A DNA stretch of 6,424 nucleotides from Deltaproteobacteria bacterium (GCA_029858165.1 JAOUFO010000107.1:1-6424), one strand, 5' to 3'; shown: positions 1 to 5,887, counted from the first letter of the stretch. The notes: a model not told the origin generated them from the letters alone. Made by a program: numbers and translations.

Positions 1-1
1 C

Positions 2-1909
2 GCTTTTGGGGCCGTGTTGGACAACCCGGACCTGCTGGCTTGCTGCGTGGTGGGGGATGGGGAGGCGGAAACCGGCCCCCTGGCGGCCAGTTGGCATTCC
101 AACAAATTCCTCAACCCGGCCCGGGACGGGGCGGTGCTGCCCATTCTGCACCTCAACGGATACAAAATCGCCAACCCCACCGTTCTTTCCCGCATCCCCC
201 CCAGCGAATTGGAAAGCTTTTTTTCCGGGCTGGGTTACAAGGTGTATCTGGTGGAGGGAGAAGAACCGGAGGAGATGCACCAGAAAATGGCCCACACCCT
301 GGATATGATGATTGAGGAGATTCAATCCATCCAGGCCAAGGCCCGCAAACAAGGGGGAGGCGGCAGACCCCGCTGGCCCCTGATGGTGTTTCGCTCCCCC
401 AAGGGGTGGACCGGCCCCAAAGAGGTGGACGGCAAAAAAACCGAAGGGTTCTGGCGCTCCCATCAGGTGCCCTTTGGCGAACTGAAACAAAAGGCGAGCC
501 ATCTGGCGCTGCTGGAAAAATGGATGAAGAGCTACAAAGCGGAGGAATTGTTTGACGCCAACGGCACCCTGTTGGCGGAACTGCGGGATCTGGCCCCCAA
601 AGGAATGGCCCGCATGGGGGCCAACCCTCATGCCAACGGGGGGGTGCTGTTAAAGGACCTGAACATGCCGGATTTCAGGGACTACGCCCTGGATGTGCCC
701 CAACCCGGATCGGTGGAGGGGGAATCCACCCGGGCCATGGGCCGCTTTGCGCGGGATATCATGCGCAACAACATGGACAACCAGAACTTTCGGGTGGTGG
801 GGCCGGATGAAACCGCATCCAACCGGCTGGACCCCCTGTTTGAAGTGACCAACCGGGTGTGGATGGAAAAAATCCTGCCGGAGGACACCAATCTGGCTCC
901 TGACGGCCGGGTGATGGAAATTTTGAGCGAACACACCTGCCAGGGTTGGATGGAAGGCTACCTGCTGACCGGACGCCATGGGCTGTTCAGCTGTTATGAG
1001 GCGTTCATCCATCTGGTGGATTCCATGTTCAACCAGCATGCCAAGTGGTTGAAAGTCACCAACGGCATCCCCTGGCGCAGGCCCATCGCCAGCCTGAATT
1101 ATCTGCTCACCAGCCATGTGTGGCGCCAGGATCACAACGGGTTCTCCCATCAGGACCCGGGGTTTATTGACCATGTGGTGAACAAAAAGGCGGAGGTGAT
1201 TCGGATTTATCTGCCACCGGATGCCAACACCCTGCTGTTTGTTACCGATAAGTGTCTGCGCAGCCGCAACCTGATCAACGTGATCGTGGCAGGCAAACAG
1301 CCCGAACCCCAGTGGCTCAACATGGACCAGGCCATCAAGCATTGCTCCGCCGGTCTCGGCATCTGGGAATGGGCCTCCAACGATCAAAACGGAGAGCCGG
1401 ACGTGGTGATGGTGGCGGCCGGGGATGTGCCCACCCTGGAGACTCTGGCGGCCATCTCCTTTTTAAGGGAGCACCTGCCCAGCCTGCGCATCCGAATGGT
1501 GAATATCGTGGACCTGATGACCCTGCAACCCAGGGAGGAGCATCCCCAGGGGCTTTCGGACAAGGACTTCATCACCCTGTTCACCCCGGACAAACCCATC
1601 ATCTTCGCCTATCACGGCTACCCCTGGCTGATCCACCGGCTGACCTACCGGCGGCCCAACCACCCCCACATTCATGTGCGGGGATACAAGGAGGAGGGCA
1701 CCACCACCACTCCCTTTGACATCGCCGTGATGAACGACATAGACCGGTATCATCTGGCGGCGGACGTGATTGACCGGGTGCCCAGCCTCGGGTATCAGGC
1801 CGCCCACGTCAAACAGCTGATCCGGGACAAACTGATTGACCATAAGCAGTATGTCCACAAACATGGGGAGGATATGCCGGAAATCAGCAACTGGAAATGG
1901 TCCGCCTGA
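2..1909 (+). CDS. xfp: Phosphoketolase (Xfp family), 5'-truncated by window edge
   Basis: This enzyme cleaves xylulose 5-phosphate and/or fructose 6-phosphate with phosphate to acetyl phosphate plus glyceraldehyde 3-phosphate or erythrose 4-phosphate, using thiamine diphosphate and Mg2+ in the cytosol. The frame is open from base 2 (first codons Ala-Phe-Gly-Ala) to TGA at 1907-1909, giving 635 visible residues. The family is usually about 790-820 residues, so roughly 160-170 N-terminal residues lie outside; the GTG at 14 is internal, not a start. Seen in order: the ThDP/Mg motif GDGEAETGPLA (from nt 53) followed by SWHSNKFLNP; SHQVP (His at 461-463); GPDETASNRL; SEHTCQGWMEGY with TGRHG; and DHNGFSHQDPG (nt 1130-1162), whose His-Asn and His five residues later match catalytic positions of bifidobacterial phosphoketolase. 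The C-terminus, ending in EISNWKW, is typical. Substrate preference (Xu5P versus F6P) cannot be decided. No following gene on this strand is close enough to share an operon. Confidence 0.97.
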   Translation, partial: AFGAVLDNPDLLACCVVGDGEAETGPLAASWHSNKFLNPARDGAVLPILHLNGYKIANPTVLSRIPPSELESFFSGLGYKVYLVEGEEPEEMHQKMAHTLDMMIEEIQSIQAKARKQGGGGRPRWPLMVFRSPKGWTGPKEVDGKKTEGFWRSHQVPFGELKQKASHLALLEKWMKSYKAEELFDANGTLLAELRDLAPKGMARMGANPHANGGVLLKDLNMPDFRDYALDVPQPGSVEGESTRAMGRFARDIMRNNMDNQNFRVVGPDETASNRLDPLFEVTNRVWMEKILPEDTNLAPDGRVMEILSEHTCQGWMEGYLLTGRHGLFSCYEAFIHLVDSMFNQHAKWLKVTNGIPWRRPIASLNYLLTSHVWRQDHNGFSHQDPGFIDHVVNKKAEVIRIYLPPDANTLLFVTDKCLRSRNLINVIVAGKQPEPQWLNMDQAIKHCSAGLGIWEWASNDQNGEPDVVMVAAGDVPTLETLAAISFLREHLPSLRIRMVNIVDLMTLQPREEHPQGLSDKDFITLFTPDKPIIFAYHGYPWLIHRLTYRRPNHPHIHVRGYKEEGTTTTPFDIAVMNDIDRYHLAADVIDRVPSLGYQAAHVKQLIRDKLIDHKQYVHKHGEDMPEISNWKWSA

Positions 1910-1933
1910 AGACAGGCCCCTGCCAGTCTGTCT
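1910..1933 (+). terminator. Possible hairpin just after phosphoketolase stop
   Basis: AGACAG (1910-1915) and CTGTCT (1928-1933) form a 6-bp stem directly after the phosphoketolase stop, around a 12-base loop that itself contains GGC/GCC. No T-run follows (the next bases are CCCCGGCC), so it is not a classic intrinsic terminator. It may be a 3'-end stabilising hairpin or chance. Confidence 0.3.
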
Positions 1934-1966
1934 CCCCGGCCGCATAAAGCATGGGCGGGCCTCACC

Positions 1967-1999
1967 CCCGCCAACCGCCTAGCGGCGGTTTAGGGCGGG
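1967..1999. repeat. GC-rich stem-loop element in spacer
   Basis: A strong nested inverted repeat. The inner arms AACCGCC (1973-1979) and GGCGGTT (1984-1990) enclose the loop TAGC. The outer arms CCCGCC (1967-1972) and GGCGGG (1994-1999) continue the stem after a 3-base bulge TAG, giving 13 paired bases. GGCGGG at 1954-1959 could pair with the same CCCGCC in an alternative fold. No T-tract follows on either strand, so an intrinsic terminator is not supported. It could be a REP-like intergenic repeat or an RNA-stabilising end structure between the convergent phosphoketolase and hepT transcripts. Confidence 0.55.
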
Positions 2000-2052
2000 C
2001 TGACTGCCGCCGGAACCCCTTGACCGTTTTCGGGTTGGCGGATCATGGCCAT
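1990..2052 (-). CDS. Tiny ORF (20 aa) with good ribosome binding site, function unknown
   Basis: A minus-strand ATG at 2052-2050 is preceded by GGAGG (2063-2059) with a 6-base spacer, the best Shine-Dalgarno match on this strand in the region. The frame encodes only 20 residues and stops at TAA (1992-1990) inside the stem-loop element. Its start overlaps the end of the preceding 38-residue ORF. It is not recognised as any family. It may be a real leader or micropeptide, the start of a gene later cut by the stem-loop sequence, or chance. Only the ribosome binding site and the chain of overlaps support it. Confidence 0.22.
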   Translation of the reverse strand: MAMIRQPENGQGVPAAVSPP

Positions 2053-2159
2053 TGGACACCTCCCTCTGATTGCGCCAGACTCAACAAGCCGGGCGCGATG
2101 TTCCATTGATGGCCGTCGTCGGTGGCAACACGGACGCTCTTGACCCTTCCGGGTTTCAT
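2043..2159 (-). CDS. Small ORF (38 aa) coupled to hepT, function unknown
   Basis: The start codon shares four bases (ATGA, 2159-2156) with the hepT stop codon, the usual geometry of translational coupling. The ORF runs 38 codons to TGA at 2045-2043. The product begins MKPGRVKSVRVATDDG, is basic at its N-terminus, has no membrane segment and contains two Trp (residues 19 and 37). No family is recognised. It could be a third small member of the toxin-antitoxin operon, the remnant N-terminus of a longer decayed gene, or a coincidental frame. The coupling geometry is seen in the sequence; expression is inference. Confidence 0.35.
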   Translation of the reverse strand: MKPGRVKSVRVATDDGHQWNIAPGLLSLAQSEGGVQWP

Positions 2160-2512
2160 TTTTGGACCTTGTGCTTTAGCGCCTGCAATAACGGCAACAG
2201 TTTGGGAACGTCGTCCCGGATGATGCTCCAGAGGGTATCGTTGTCCATACCGAGATAGCCGTGAATGAGGCGGTTGCGGGTAGCGATGATCATTCGCCAG
2301 GCGATTTCGGGATGGGCGGCACGGATTTCATCCGGGATGTGGGTGGCGGCTTCGCCGATCAGTTCCAAATTGCGCAGGGTGGCGTCATAGGTGAGTCCGT
2401 TCGCCACGAACCCAGCCTGGTCAAATCCATCGGTGTAAGCCAGCACCTTTCCCGCGAAATCAATCATGTCGTCTAGGTAGAAACTCCATTCGCGCTGGCT
2501 GGCATCAGACAT
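2156..2512 (-). CDS. hepT: HepT-like HEPN ribonuclease toxin
   Basis: A 118-residue all-helical HEPN-domain protein, the toxin of the MntA-HepT type VII toxin-antitoxin system. Such proteins cleave RNA and are silenced when their partner transfers AMP to a tyrosine near the active site. The diagnostic RX4HXY motif is intact: Arg79-Asn-Arg-Leu-Ile-His84-Gly-Tyr86, where Arg and His are catalytic and Tyr86 is the expected AMPylation site. The helix carrying LRNLELIGEAA (about residues 46-56) is also typical of the family. The open frame extends further upstream, but ATG at 2512-2510 is chosen: AGGAG lies 7 bases before it, the first residues (MSDASQREW) begin the domain at the family's usual length, and it overlaps the end of mntA by 8 bases (ATGTCTGA), implying translational coupling. 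It could be a non-toxic HEPN homologue, but nothing is broken. Confidence 0.92.
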   Translation of the reverse strand: MSDASQREWSFYLDDMIDFAGKVLAYTDGFDQAGFVANGLTYDATLRNLELIGEAATHIPDEIRAAHPEIAWRMIIATRNRLIHGYLGMDNDTLWSIIRDDVPKLLPLLQALKHKVQK

Positions 2513-2795
2513 TGACCCGCTCCTGTTCAATGTAGGGGCGTAGCTCAGGCCGCAGAGCCTTTTCGGTGACCAGATCGACCGGACAACCGAGGAGGTCCTC
2601 CAGATAGAACTGCACGCCGAAATAGCGATTGGAAGTGGCCGGACCATCAAAGGTCACCAGGACATCAACATCGCTGCCGCTGGTCGCTGTATCGCGAGCG
2701 GTAGAACCGAACAACGCCAGCCGGGTCACGCCGAAACGGGCCTGCAATTCCGGCTTGCTGCGGCTCAGCAGTTCAAGAGCGCGCTGTCTGTTCAT
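2505..2795 (-). CDS. mntA: MntA-like minimal nucleotidyltransferase antitoxin
   Basis: A 96-residue minimal nucleotidyltransferase, the antitoxin partner of HepT. MntA proteins transfer AMP from ATP to the HepT active-site tyrosine and so block its RNase activity. The polymerase-beta-type signature GSX10DXD is complete: Gly30-Ser31, then Asp42-Val-Asp44, with the third acidic residue at Asp74 in the strand VDLV. The N-terminal helix (residues 1-20) and length are typical. The start at ATG 2795-2793 has only a G-rich stretch (GGGGG about 7 bases upstream) as ribosome binding site. It is the first gene of the minus-strand operon and lies divergent from the gcvH-like gene, 449 bases away. Codon use lacks the long C and G runs of flanking genes, which suits acquisition as an accessory module (inference). 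Confidence 0.93.
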   Translation of the reverse strand: MNRQRALELLSRSKPELQARFGVTRLALFGSTARDTATSGSDVDVLVTFDGPATSNRYFGVQFYLEDLLGCPVDLVTEKALRPELRPYIEQERVNV

Positions 2796-2834
2796 CGTTC
2801 AACCCCCAAACGGTGAAAATCATCTTTTGAGCCT

Positions 2835-2913
2835 TTGCACACCTGAAACCGTCGGGCACACATAGGCCATTCAAAACCATTCGCCAATACAACATATGCT
2901 ATGCGGTGTGCAA
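2835..2913. repeat. Inverted/direct GCACAC repeats upstream of mntA
   Basis: GCACAC occurs twice in direct orientation (2837-2842 and 2856-2861, 19 bases apart). The 8-mer TTGCACAC (2835-2842) recurs inverted as GTGTGCAA (2906-2913). All lie 40-120 bases upstream of the mntA start, where an operator for autoregulation could sit. The role is inference and short repeats can arise by chance. Confidence 0.25.
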
Positions 2914-3032
2914 CTCAAAATGCAAGGGAGTGGCTGGATGTTTGGGTTGAAGCAATCCGGCTTGTGGGTGATTCAACTTGCCTGTTGGTTGATTCCATTG
3001 AAATGTTGAAGGTTATAGCCCCCATCCAGAGA

Positions 3033-3070
3033 GGGGCGGACCGCCGTCAGTCGGGCGGGGTGAGGCCGCC
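3033..3070. repeat. GC-rich stem-loop block related to the 1953-2015 spacer
   Basis: Several GGCGG and CCGCC segments can pair, for example CCGCC (3041-3045) with GGCGG (3054-3058), or GGCGG (3054-3058) with CCGCC (3066-3070). Segment 3054-3070 matches the reverse complement of 1953-1972 over its whole length if two single-base gaps are allowed, including an exact 10-mer (3057-3066 against 1959-1968). It may be a dispersed intergenic repeat flanking the mntA-hepT module, or convergent GC-rich hairpin sequence. Confidence 0.35.
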
Positions 3071-3121
3071 GTTCCGGGTGGGCCGGTGGTTCCCCGGCTC
3101 TCTTTTCTCTTTGTCCCTTAA

Positions 3122-3152
3122 AAAAGTGTATCAATGTGATAGAGTCACTTTT
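3122..3152. promoter_or_regulatory. A/T-rich nested palindrome upstream of gcvH-like gene
   Basis: The outer arms AAAAGTG (3122-3128) and CACTTTT (3146-3152) enclose inner arms TATCA (3129-3133) and TGATA (3137-3141) with loop ATG, plus an asymmetric GAGT. On the + strand the stem is followed by GTTTT; on the - strand the outer arm continues as CACTTTTTT. It therefore resembles a bidirectional terminator hairpin, but no gene ends next to it. The A/T-rich setting about 95 bases before the gcvH-like start in an otherwise GC-rich region also suits an operator/promoter. An overlapping GTGA-N5-TCAC palindrome (3137-3149 region) resembles a CRP/FNR-family site with a shortened spacer, which is not a good match. 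Confidence 0.4.
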
Positions 3153-3244
3153 GTTTTGGATTCAAAGGGGATAGAAGGGCCGGAACAGGATGGTTCCGTT
3201 GCGTCCCTGGTTTTTCCCATTCACCCTTCCCTGACAGGCTACCC

Positions 3245-3685
3245 ATGGAAACCCCCCCGGATTTTCCCCAGGATTTATACTATGACCCCCGGCACCATAT
3301 GTGGGTGCGCCCGGTCCCCGGCACCCAGCGGGTGGTGGTGGGCATGGACCCCATGGGGCTGGATTCCATCGGGGAACTGGTGTACCTGACCCTGCCGGAA
3401 GCGGGGGAAAAGGTGGCCCAGGGGGGGGGAATGGGCACCCTGGAGGCTGAAAAAATGACCGGCCCCCTGACCTCCCCGGTTTCCGGCAAAATCACCGCCC
3501 GCAACCCCCAGGCCCTTAAAACCCCCCGGCTGATCAACGAGGACCCCTTTTTGGCCGGATGGATGGTGGAACTGGAGCCGGATGACTGGGCCGGGGAATC
3601 CGCCCGGATGGTATCCGGCAAGGCGGTGGCCGGATGGGTGGCGGATGAGACGGAACGCATGCGGGAAAGGGGGTGGCTGAAATGA
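3245..3685 (+). CDS. gcvH: Divergent glycine-cleavage H-protein-like lipoyl carrier
   Basis: A 146-residue single-domain lipoyl carrier of the GcvH family. Lipoate on its lysine would ferry a reaction intermediate, an aminomethyl group in glycine cleavage or possibly a sulfur species in sHdr-type systems using LbpA. Family landmarks: an HMWVR segment (residues 18-22) where classical proteins have HEWV, the ELVYLTLPEAG strand (44-54), the lipoyl loop GTLEAEKMTG with Lys70 as predicted modification site, SPVSG (77-81), and NEDPF followed by GW. The loop differs from the classical ESVKAVSDLY pattern, and the C-terminal helix is long and charged, making the protein somewhat longer than the usual 125-130 residues. 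Start ATG 3245 has only a weak AGG 8 bases upstream. It overlaps the ligase gene by 4 bases, so the two are translationally coupled. Which complex it serves is not visible here; it could be LbpA-like rather than true GcvH. Confidence 0.92.
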   Translation: METPPDFPQDLYYDPRHHMWVRPVPGTQRVVVGMDPMGLDSIGELVYLTLPEAGEKVAQGGGMGTLEAEKMTGPLTSPVSGKITARNPQALKTPRLINEDPFLAGWMVELEPDDWAGESARMVSGKAVAGWVADETERMRERGWLK

Positions 3686-4797
3686 CAACCTGGAATACTA
3701 TCCAAGAAGACAACGTCACCGGGTCCTACGGTCTGGCCGCCGATGAAACCATGGCCCGGCGGGTGGGGCTGGGGACCAGCGCCGCCACGTTGCGGTTGTA
3801 CACTTACGGCCCCTGTGCCCTGGTGGGCCGGTTTCAGACGGTGGAAAACGAAATCCATGTGGAAGCCTGCCAAAAAAACAACATCCCCATCAACCGCCGC
3901 CCCACCGGCGGGGGGGCCATTGTGATGGGGGACGGCCCCCTGGGTGTGGCCCTGACCCTGCCCGGCACCGGACAGGATACCTACAACCGGGCACGGGAGA
4001 TGATGGCCCGGTTTTCCCAGGGGGTGGTCCGGGGGCTTGCCAGCCTGGGGGTGGAAGCCTCCTTTCGGGGAAAAAACGACATAGAAGTCGGAGGGCGAAA
4101 AATCGCCGGTCTGGGCATTTACCGGGATGGCTCCAGCGGGTTGTTGTTCCATTGTTCCCTGCTGGTTCACCTGGATATGGAAATGATGCTGACCTACCTG
4201 AACACCCCCTTTGAAAAAATATCGGATAAGGCCATCGCCGCCATGGAATCCCGTCTGACCACCGTGGTCCGGGAAACCGGCAGGCCGGTCACCCTGGAGG
4301 AAGCCCGTCAGGCCCTGGCCCAGGGCTATGCCCAAACCTTCGGGGTCAGCTTAAACCCCGCCACCTTCACCCCATCGGAACTGTCCGATATTCACGTTTT
4401 GGAAACAAACAAATACAATACCCGGGATTGGGTGTACCAACAGGCGGATGTCCCGGATGCCATGGGAAGCGCCAAGCTGAAAACCGCCCAGGGGCTGCTG
4501 GACGTGCGGGTGACCCTGGCCGGACAAACCATCAAGGCCGCTTATGTGGGGGGGGATTTTTTTGCCGCCGAATCCGCCGTGGCGGACCTGGAAGGCCACC
4601 TGAAATGGCATTCCACCCAACCGGAGGCAATCAAAGCCACCCTGGAAAAAGTGTTTGCCAAGCGGCGGGATGAACTGGCGGGACTGCCCCTGGAACCCCT
4701 GGCCGACACCCTGGCCCTGGCCATCCGCCAGGCCGCGGAAATGGATGCCCAGGATGCCGCTTTGTACAACGCCTATACCGCCGCTCAGGCGGGATAA
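3682..4797 (+). CDS. lplA: Two-domain lipoate/octanoate-protein ligase
   Basis: This enzyme activates lipoate or octanoate with ATP and attaches it to the carrier lysine, most likely that of the H-like protein encoded immediately upstream. It has 371 residues. The N-terminal LplA/BPL catalytic domain (about 1-235) shows RRPTGGGA (72-79, classical RRxTGGGAV) and KNDIEVGGRKIAGLG (131-145) with Lys140 as the substrate-binding lysine. The C-terminal accessory domain (about 240-340) starts with KYNTRDWVYQ (244-253) and is needed for the adenylation step in LplA-type ligases. Domain order and length fit bacterial LplA or the sLpl(AB) enzymes of sHdr loci, not the short LipM/LipL octanoyltransferases. 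The start at ATG 3682 shares ATGA with the gcvH-like stop and has GGGGG 8 bases upstream; a GTG nine bases earlier is less likely. A G8-A-T7 homopolymer block lies at 4548-4563. Confidence 0.94.
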   Translation: MTTWNTIQEDNVTGSYGLAADETMARRVGLGTSAATLRLYTYGPCALVGRFQTVENEIHVEACQKNNIPINRRPTGGGAIVMGDGPLGVALTLPGTGQDTYNRAREMMARFSQGVVRGLASLGVEASFRGKNDIEVGGRKIAGLGIYRDGSSGLLFHCSLLVHLDMEMMLTYLNTPFEKISDKAIAAMESRLTTVVRETGRPVTLEEARQALAQGYAQTFGVSLNPATFTPSELSDIHVLETNKYNTRDWVYQQADVPDAMGSAKLKTAQGLLDVRVTLAGQTIKAAYVGGDFFAAESAVADLEGHLKWHSTQPEAIKATLEKVFAKRRDELAGLPLEPLADTLALAIRQAAEMDAQDAALYNAYTAAQAG

Positions 4798-4824
4798 CCG
4801 GCCTCCTTTTTACGGATCAACCCC

Positions 4825-5850
4825 ATGAGCCAGCCCCTTGCCCTCCCCGGCAAAGAAGAACCGCCGACCCCGCATAAAGCCCCGGAAGCCGGGTTCAACC
4901 CGGAGGAAAACGGTGCTTCAGCGGCCGGTGGTCAGGCCATCCGCCGGAAAAACTTTGGAGACCGCATTTCGTTTTTCGCCCCCGGGTTCAAAAAGTTTCA
5001 AACCACCGAATTCACGGGCCAGAACCCGGCCAGATTTGTCACCATCAGCCTTACCGGCAACGGGTGTGCCCTGGGGTGTGACCATTGCGCCACCTCCAAG
5101 CTGAAGGGCATGTGGGATTTGTCCGAATCCGCGGGGGGGCTGTTTGATTTGTGCGCCAAGGCCAGGGCGGGCGGTGCCCGGGGGGTGCTGATTTCCGGGG
5201 GCAGCGACAAACAGGGACGGGTCCCCCTGTTGCGCCATGTGCCGGACATGATCCGGGCCAAAAACGAATTGGGTCTGCGCATCCGGGTCCATCCGGGGGT
5301 GCCTGATGAAGCCACGATTATAGGGCTGGCCAAGGTGGGGTTGGACGGGGCCATGATGGACATTATCGGCCATGCCGAAACCATCCGGCAGGTGTATCAT
5401 CTGGACCTGACCCCTGATGATTACGAGGCATCTCTGGCCCTGTTGGACCGCCACCATGTGCCTTCCATCCCCCACATCATCCTGGGGCTCCATTACGGCC
5501 AAATGCTGGGGGAGGAAACCGCCCTGGAAATCATTGCCCGCCACAAAGCCAAAATGGTGGTGTTGGTGGTGCTGACCCCTTTGAACGGCACCCCCATGGA
5601 AAACGTAAAGCTGCCCCCCCTGGCTGAAATCGGGGCGTTTTTCCAAACCGCCCGGCGCAGGCTACCCAACACCCCGGTGGTGCTGGGCTGCGCCCGCCCC
5701 CTGGGGCAGGCCAAATTGCACATTGACAAACTGGCCCTGGAGGCCGGGTTCAACGGAATCGCCTACCCGGCGGAAGGGGCGGTGGCTCTGGCCCGCAGCC
5801 AGGGGTTGGTTCCTGAATTCCAGGATGGATGCTGCGGCGTATCCTGGTAA
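4825..5850 (+). CDS. BioB-like radical SAM protein, putative LipS-type lipoyl synthase component
   Basis: A 341-residue radical SAM enzyme with the [4Fe-4S] motif CALGCDHC (Cys81, Cys85, Cys88; CX3CX2C) at the end of the first strand (RFVTISLTGNG). A TIM-barrel-like region follows: glycine-rich LISGGSDKQG for SAM contact, RVHPGV, then MMDIIG and HIILGLHYG. It resembles the group annotated as uncharacterised biotin synthase homologues. Placed directly after an H-like protein and its ligase, and followed by a second radical SAM gene, it is best read as one half of a LipS1/LipS2 pair that inserts sulfur into the octanoyl chain; which half is not assignable by eye. Extra cysteines at 110, 289, 336 and 337 (a terminal GCCGVSW) could bind an auxiliary, sulfur-donating cluster. 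Start ATG 4825 is the only candidate: the in-frame stop is 27 bases upstream and the next Met lies past the motif. There is no clear Shine-Dalgarno, and residues 1-40 are Pro/Gly/Ala-rich and likely disordered. Confidence 0.88.
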   Translation: MSQPLALPGKEEPPTPHKAPEAGFNPEENGASAAGGQAIRRKNFGDRISFFAPGFKKFQTTEFTGQNPARFVTISLTGNGCALGCDHCATSKLKGMWDLSESAGGLFDLCAKARAGGARGVLISGGSDKQGRVPLLRHVPDMIRAKNELGLRIRVHPGVPDEATIIGLAKVGLDGAMMDIIGHAETIRQVYHLDLTPDDYEASLALLDRHHVPSIPHIILGLHYGQMLGEETALEIIARHKAKMVVLVVLTPLNGTPMENVKLPPLAEIGAFFQTARRRLPNTPVVLGCARPLGQAKLHIDKLALEAGFNGIAYPAEGAVALARSQGLVPEFQDGCCGVSW

Positions 5851-5866
5851 TCCGGCTGCCACGGAT

Positions 5867-5887
5867 GGGGGGTCCCCCCGGTTTTTT
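5867..5887 (+). terminator. Terminator-like G6-T-C6 hairpin followed by T6, inside the cluster
   Basis: GGGGGG (5867-5872), T, CCCCCC (5874-5879), then GG and TTTTTT (5882-5887), starting 16 bases after the first radical SAM stop. A 5-bp all-GC stem with a 3-base loop followed by six T is a short intrinsic-terminator shape. Because the next gene continues on the same strand with its own ribosome binding site, it may act as a partial terminator tuning expression of the second radical SAM gene, or be a chance product of this genome's G/C runs. Confidence 0.4.

Larger units (their letters stand above)
2796..3244. other. Divergent intergenic spacer between mntA and gcvH-like gene
   Basis: These 449 bases should hold the promoters for both divergent operons. 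The first 230 bases are less GC-rich and include an 8-bp inverted repeat TTGCACAC (2835-2842) / GTGTGCAA (2906-2913). Positions 3033-3100 are very GC-rich with several short stems, and 3122-3152 is an A/T-rich nested palindrome. A plus-strand frame is open from 2901 into the gcvH-like gene, but it has no recognisable product, no ribosome binding site and runs into gcvH in another frame, so I do not call it a gene. No convincing -35/-10 pair, riboswitch core or tRNA was found by eye. Confidence 0.6.

Noticed and set aside
650..1387. Long minus-strand open frame (245 codons) inside phosphoketolase
   Set aside because: It is antisense to conserved phosphoketolase sequence; open antisense frames are common in GC-rich genes and the product has no family features.
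1990..2052. Remnant of an IS3-type transposase OrfA in the 20-codon frame
   Set aside because: A fleeting resemblance (IRQPENG compared with RQAE-G segments of OrfA) over fewer than 12 residues, with no helix-turn-helix, terminal inverted repeats or target duplication.
2513..2650. N-terminal extension of hepT up to 2650
   Set aside because: It would overlap half of mntA in another frame; the ATG at 2512 has a good ribosome binding site and gives the normal HepT length.
2796..3244. Glycine riboswitch or other known riboswitch before the gcvH-like gene
   Set aside because: The conserved glycine aptamer core segments, the TPP core and other familiar riboswitch cores were not found by eye in this spacer.
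2901..3389. 162-codon + strand open frame spanning the spacer into the gcvH-like gene
   Set aside because: No ribosome binding site, no recognisable motif, and its last third overlaps the well-supported gcvH-like gene in a different frame.
3280..4335. 351-codon minus-strand open frame across the carrier and ligase genes
   Set aside because: The translation is rich in Gly/His/Pro/Gln as expected for antisense of GC-rich coding sequence, and the + strand genes carry clear conserved motifs.
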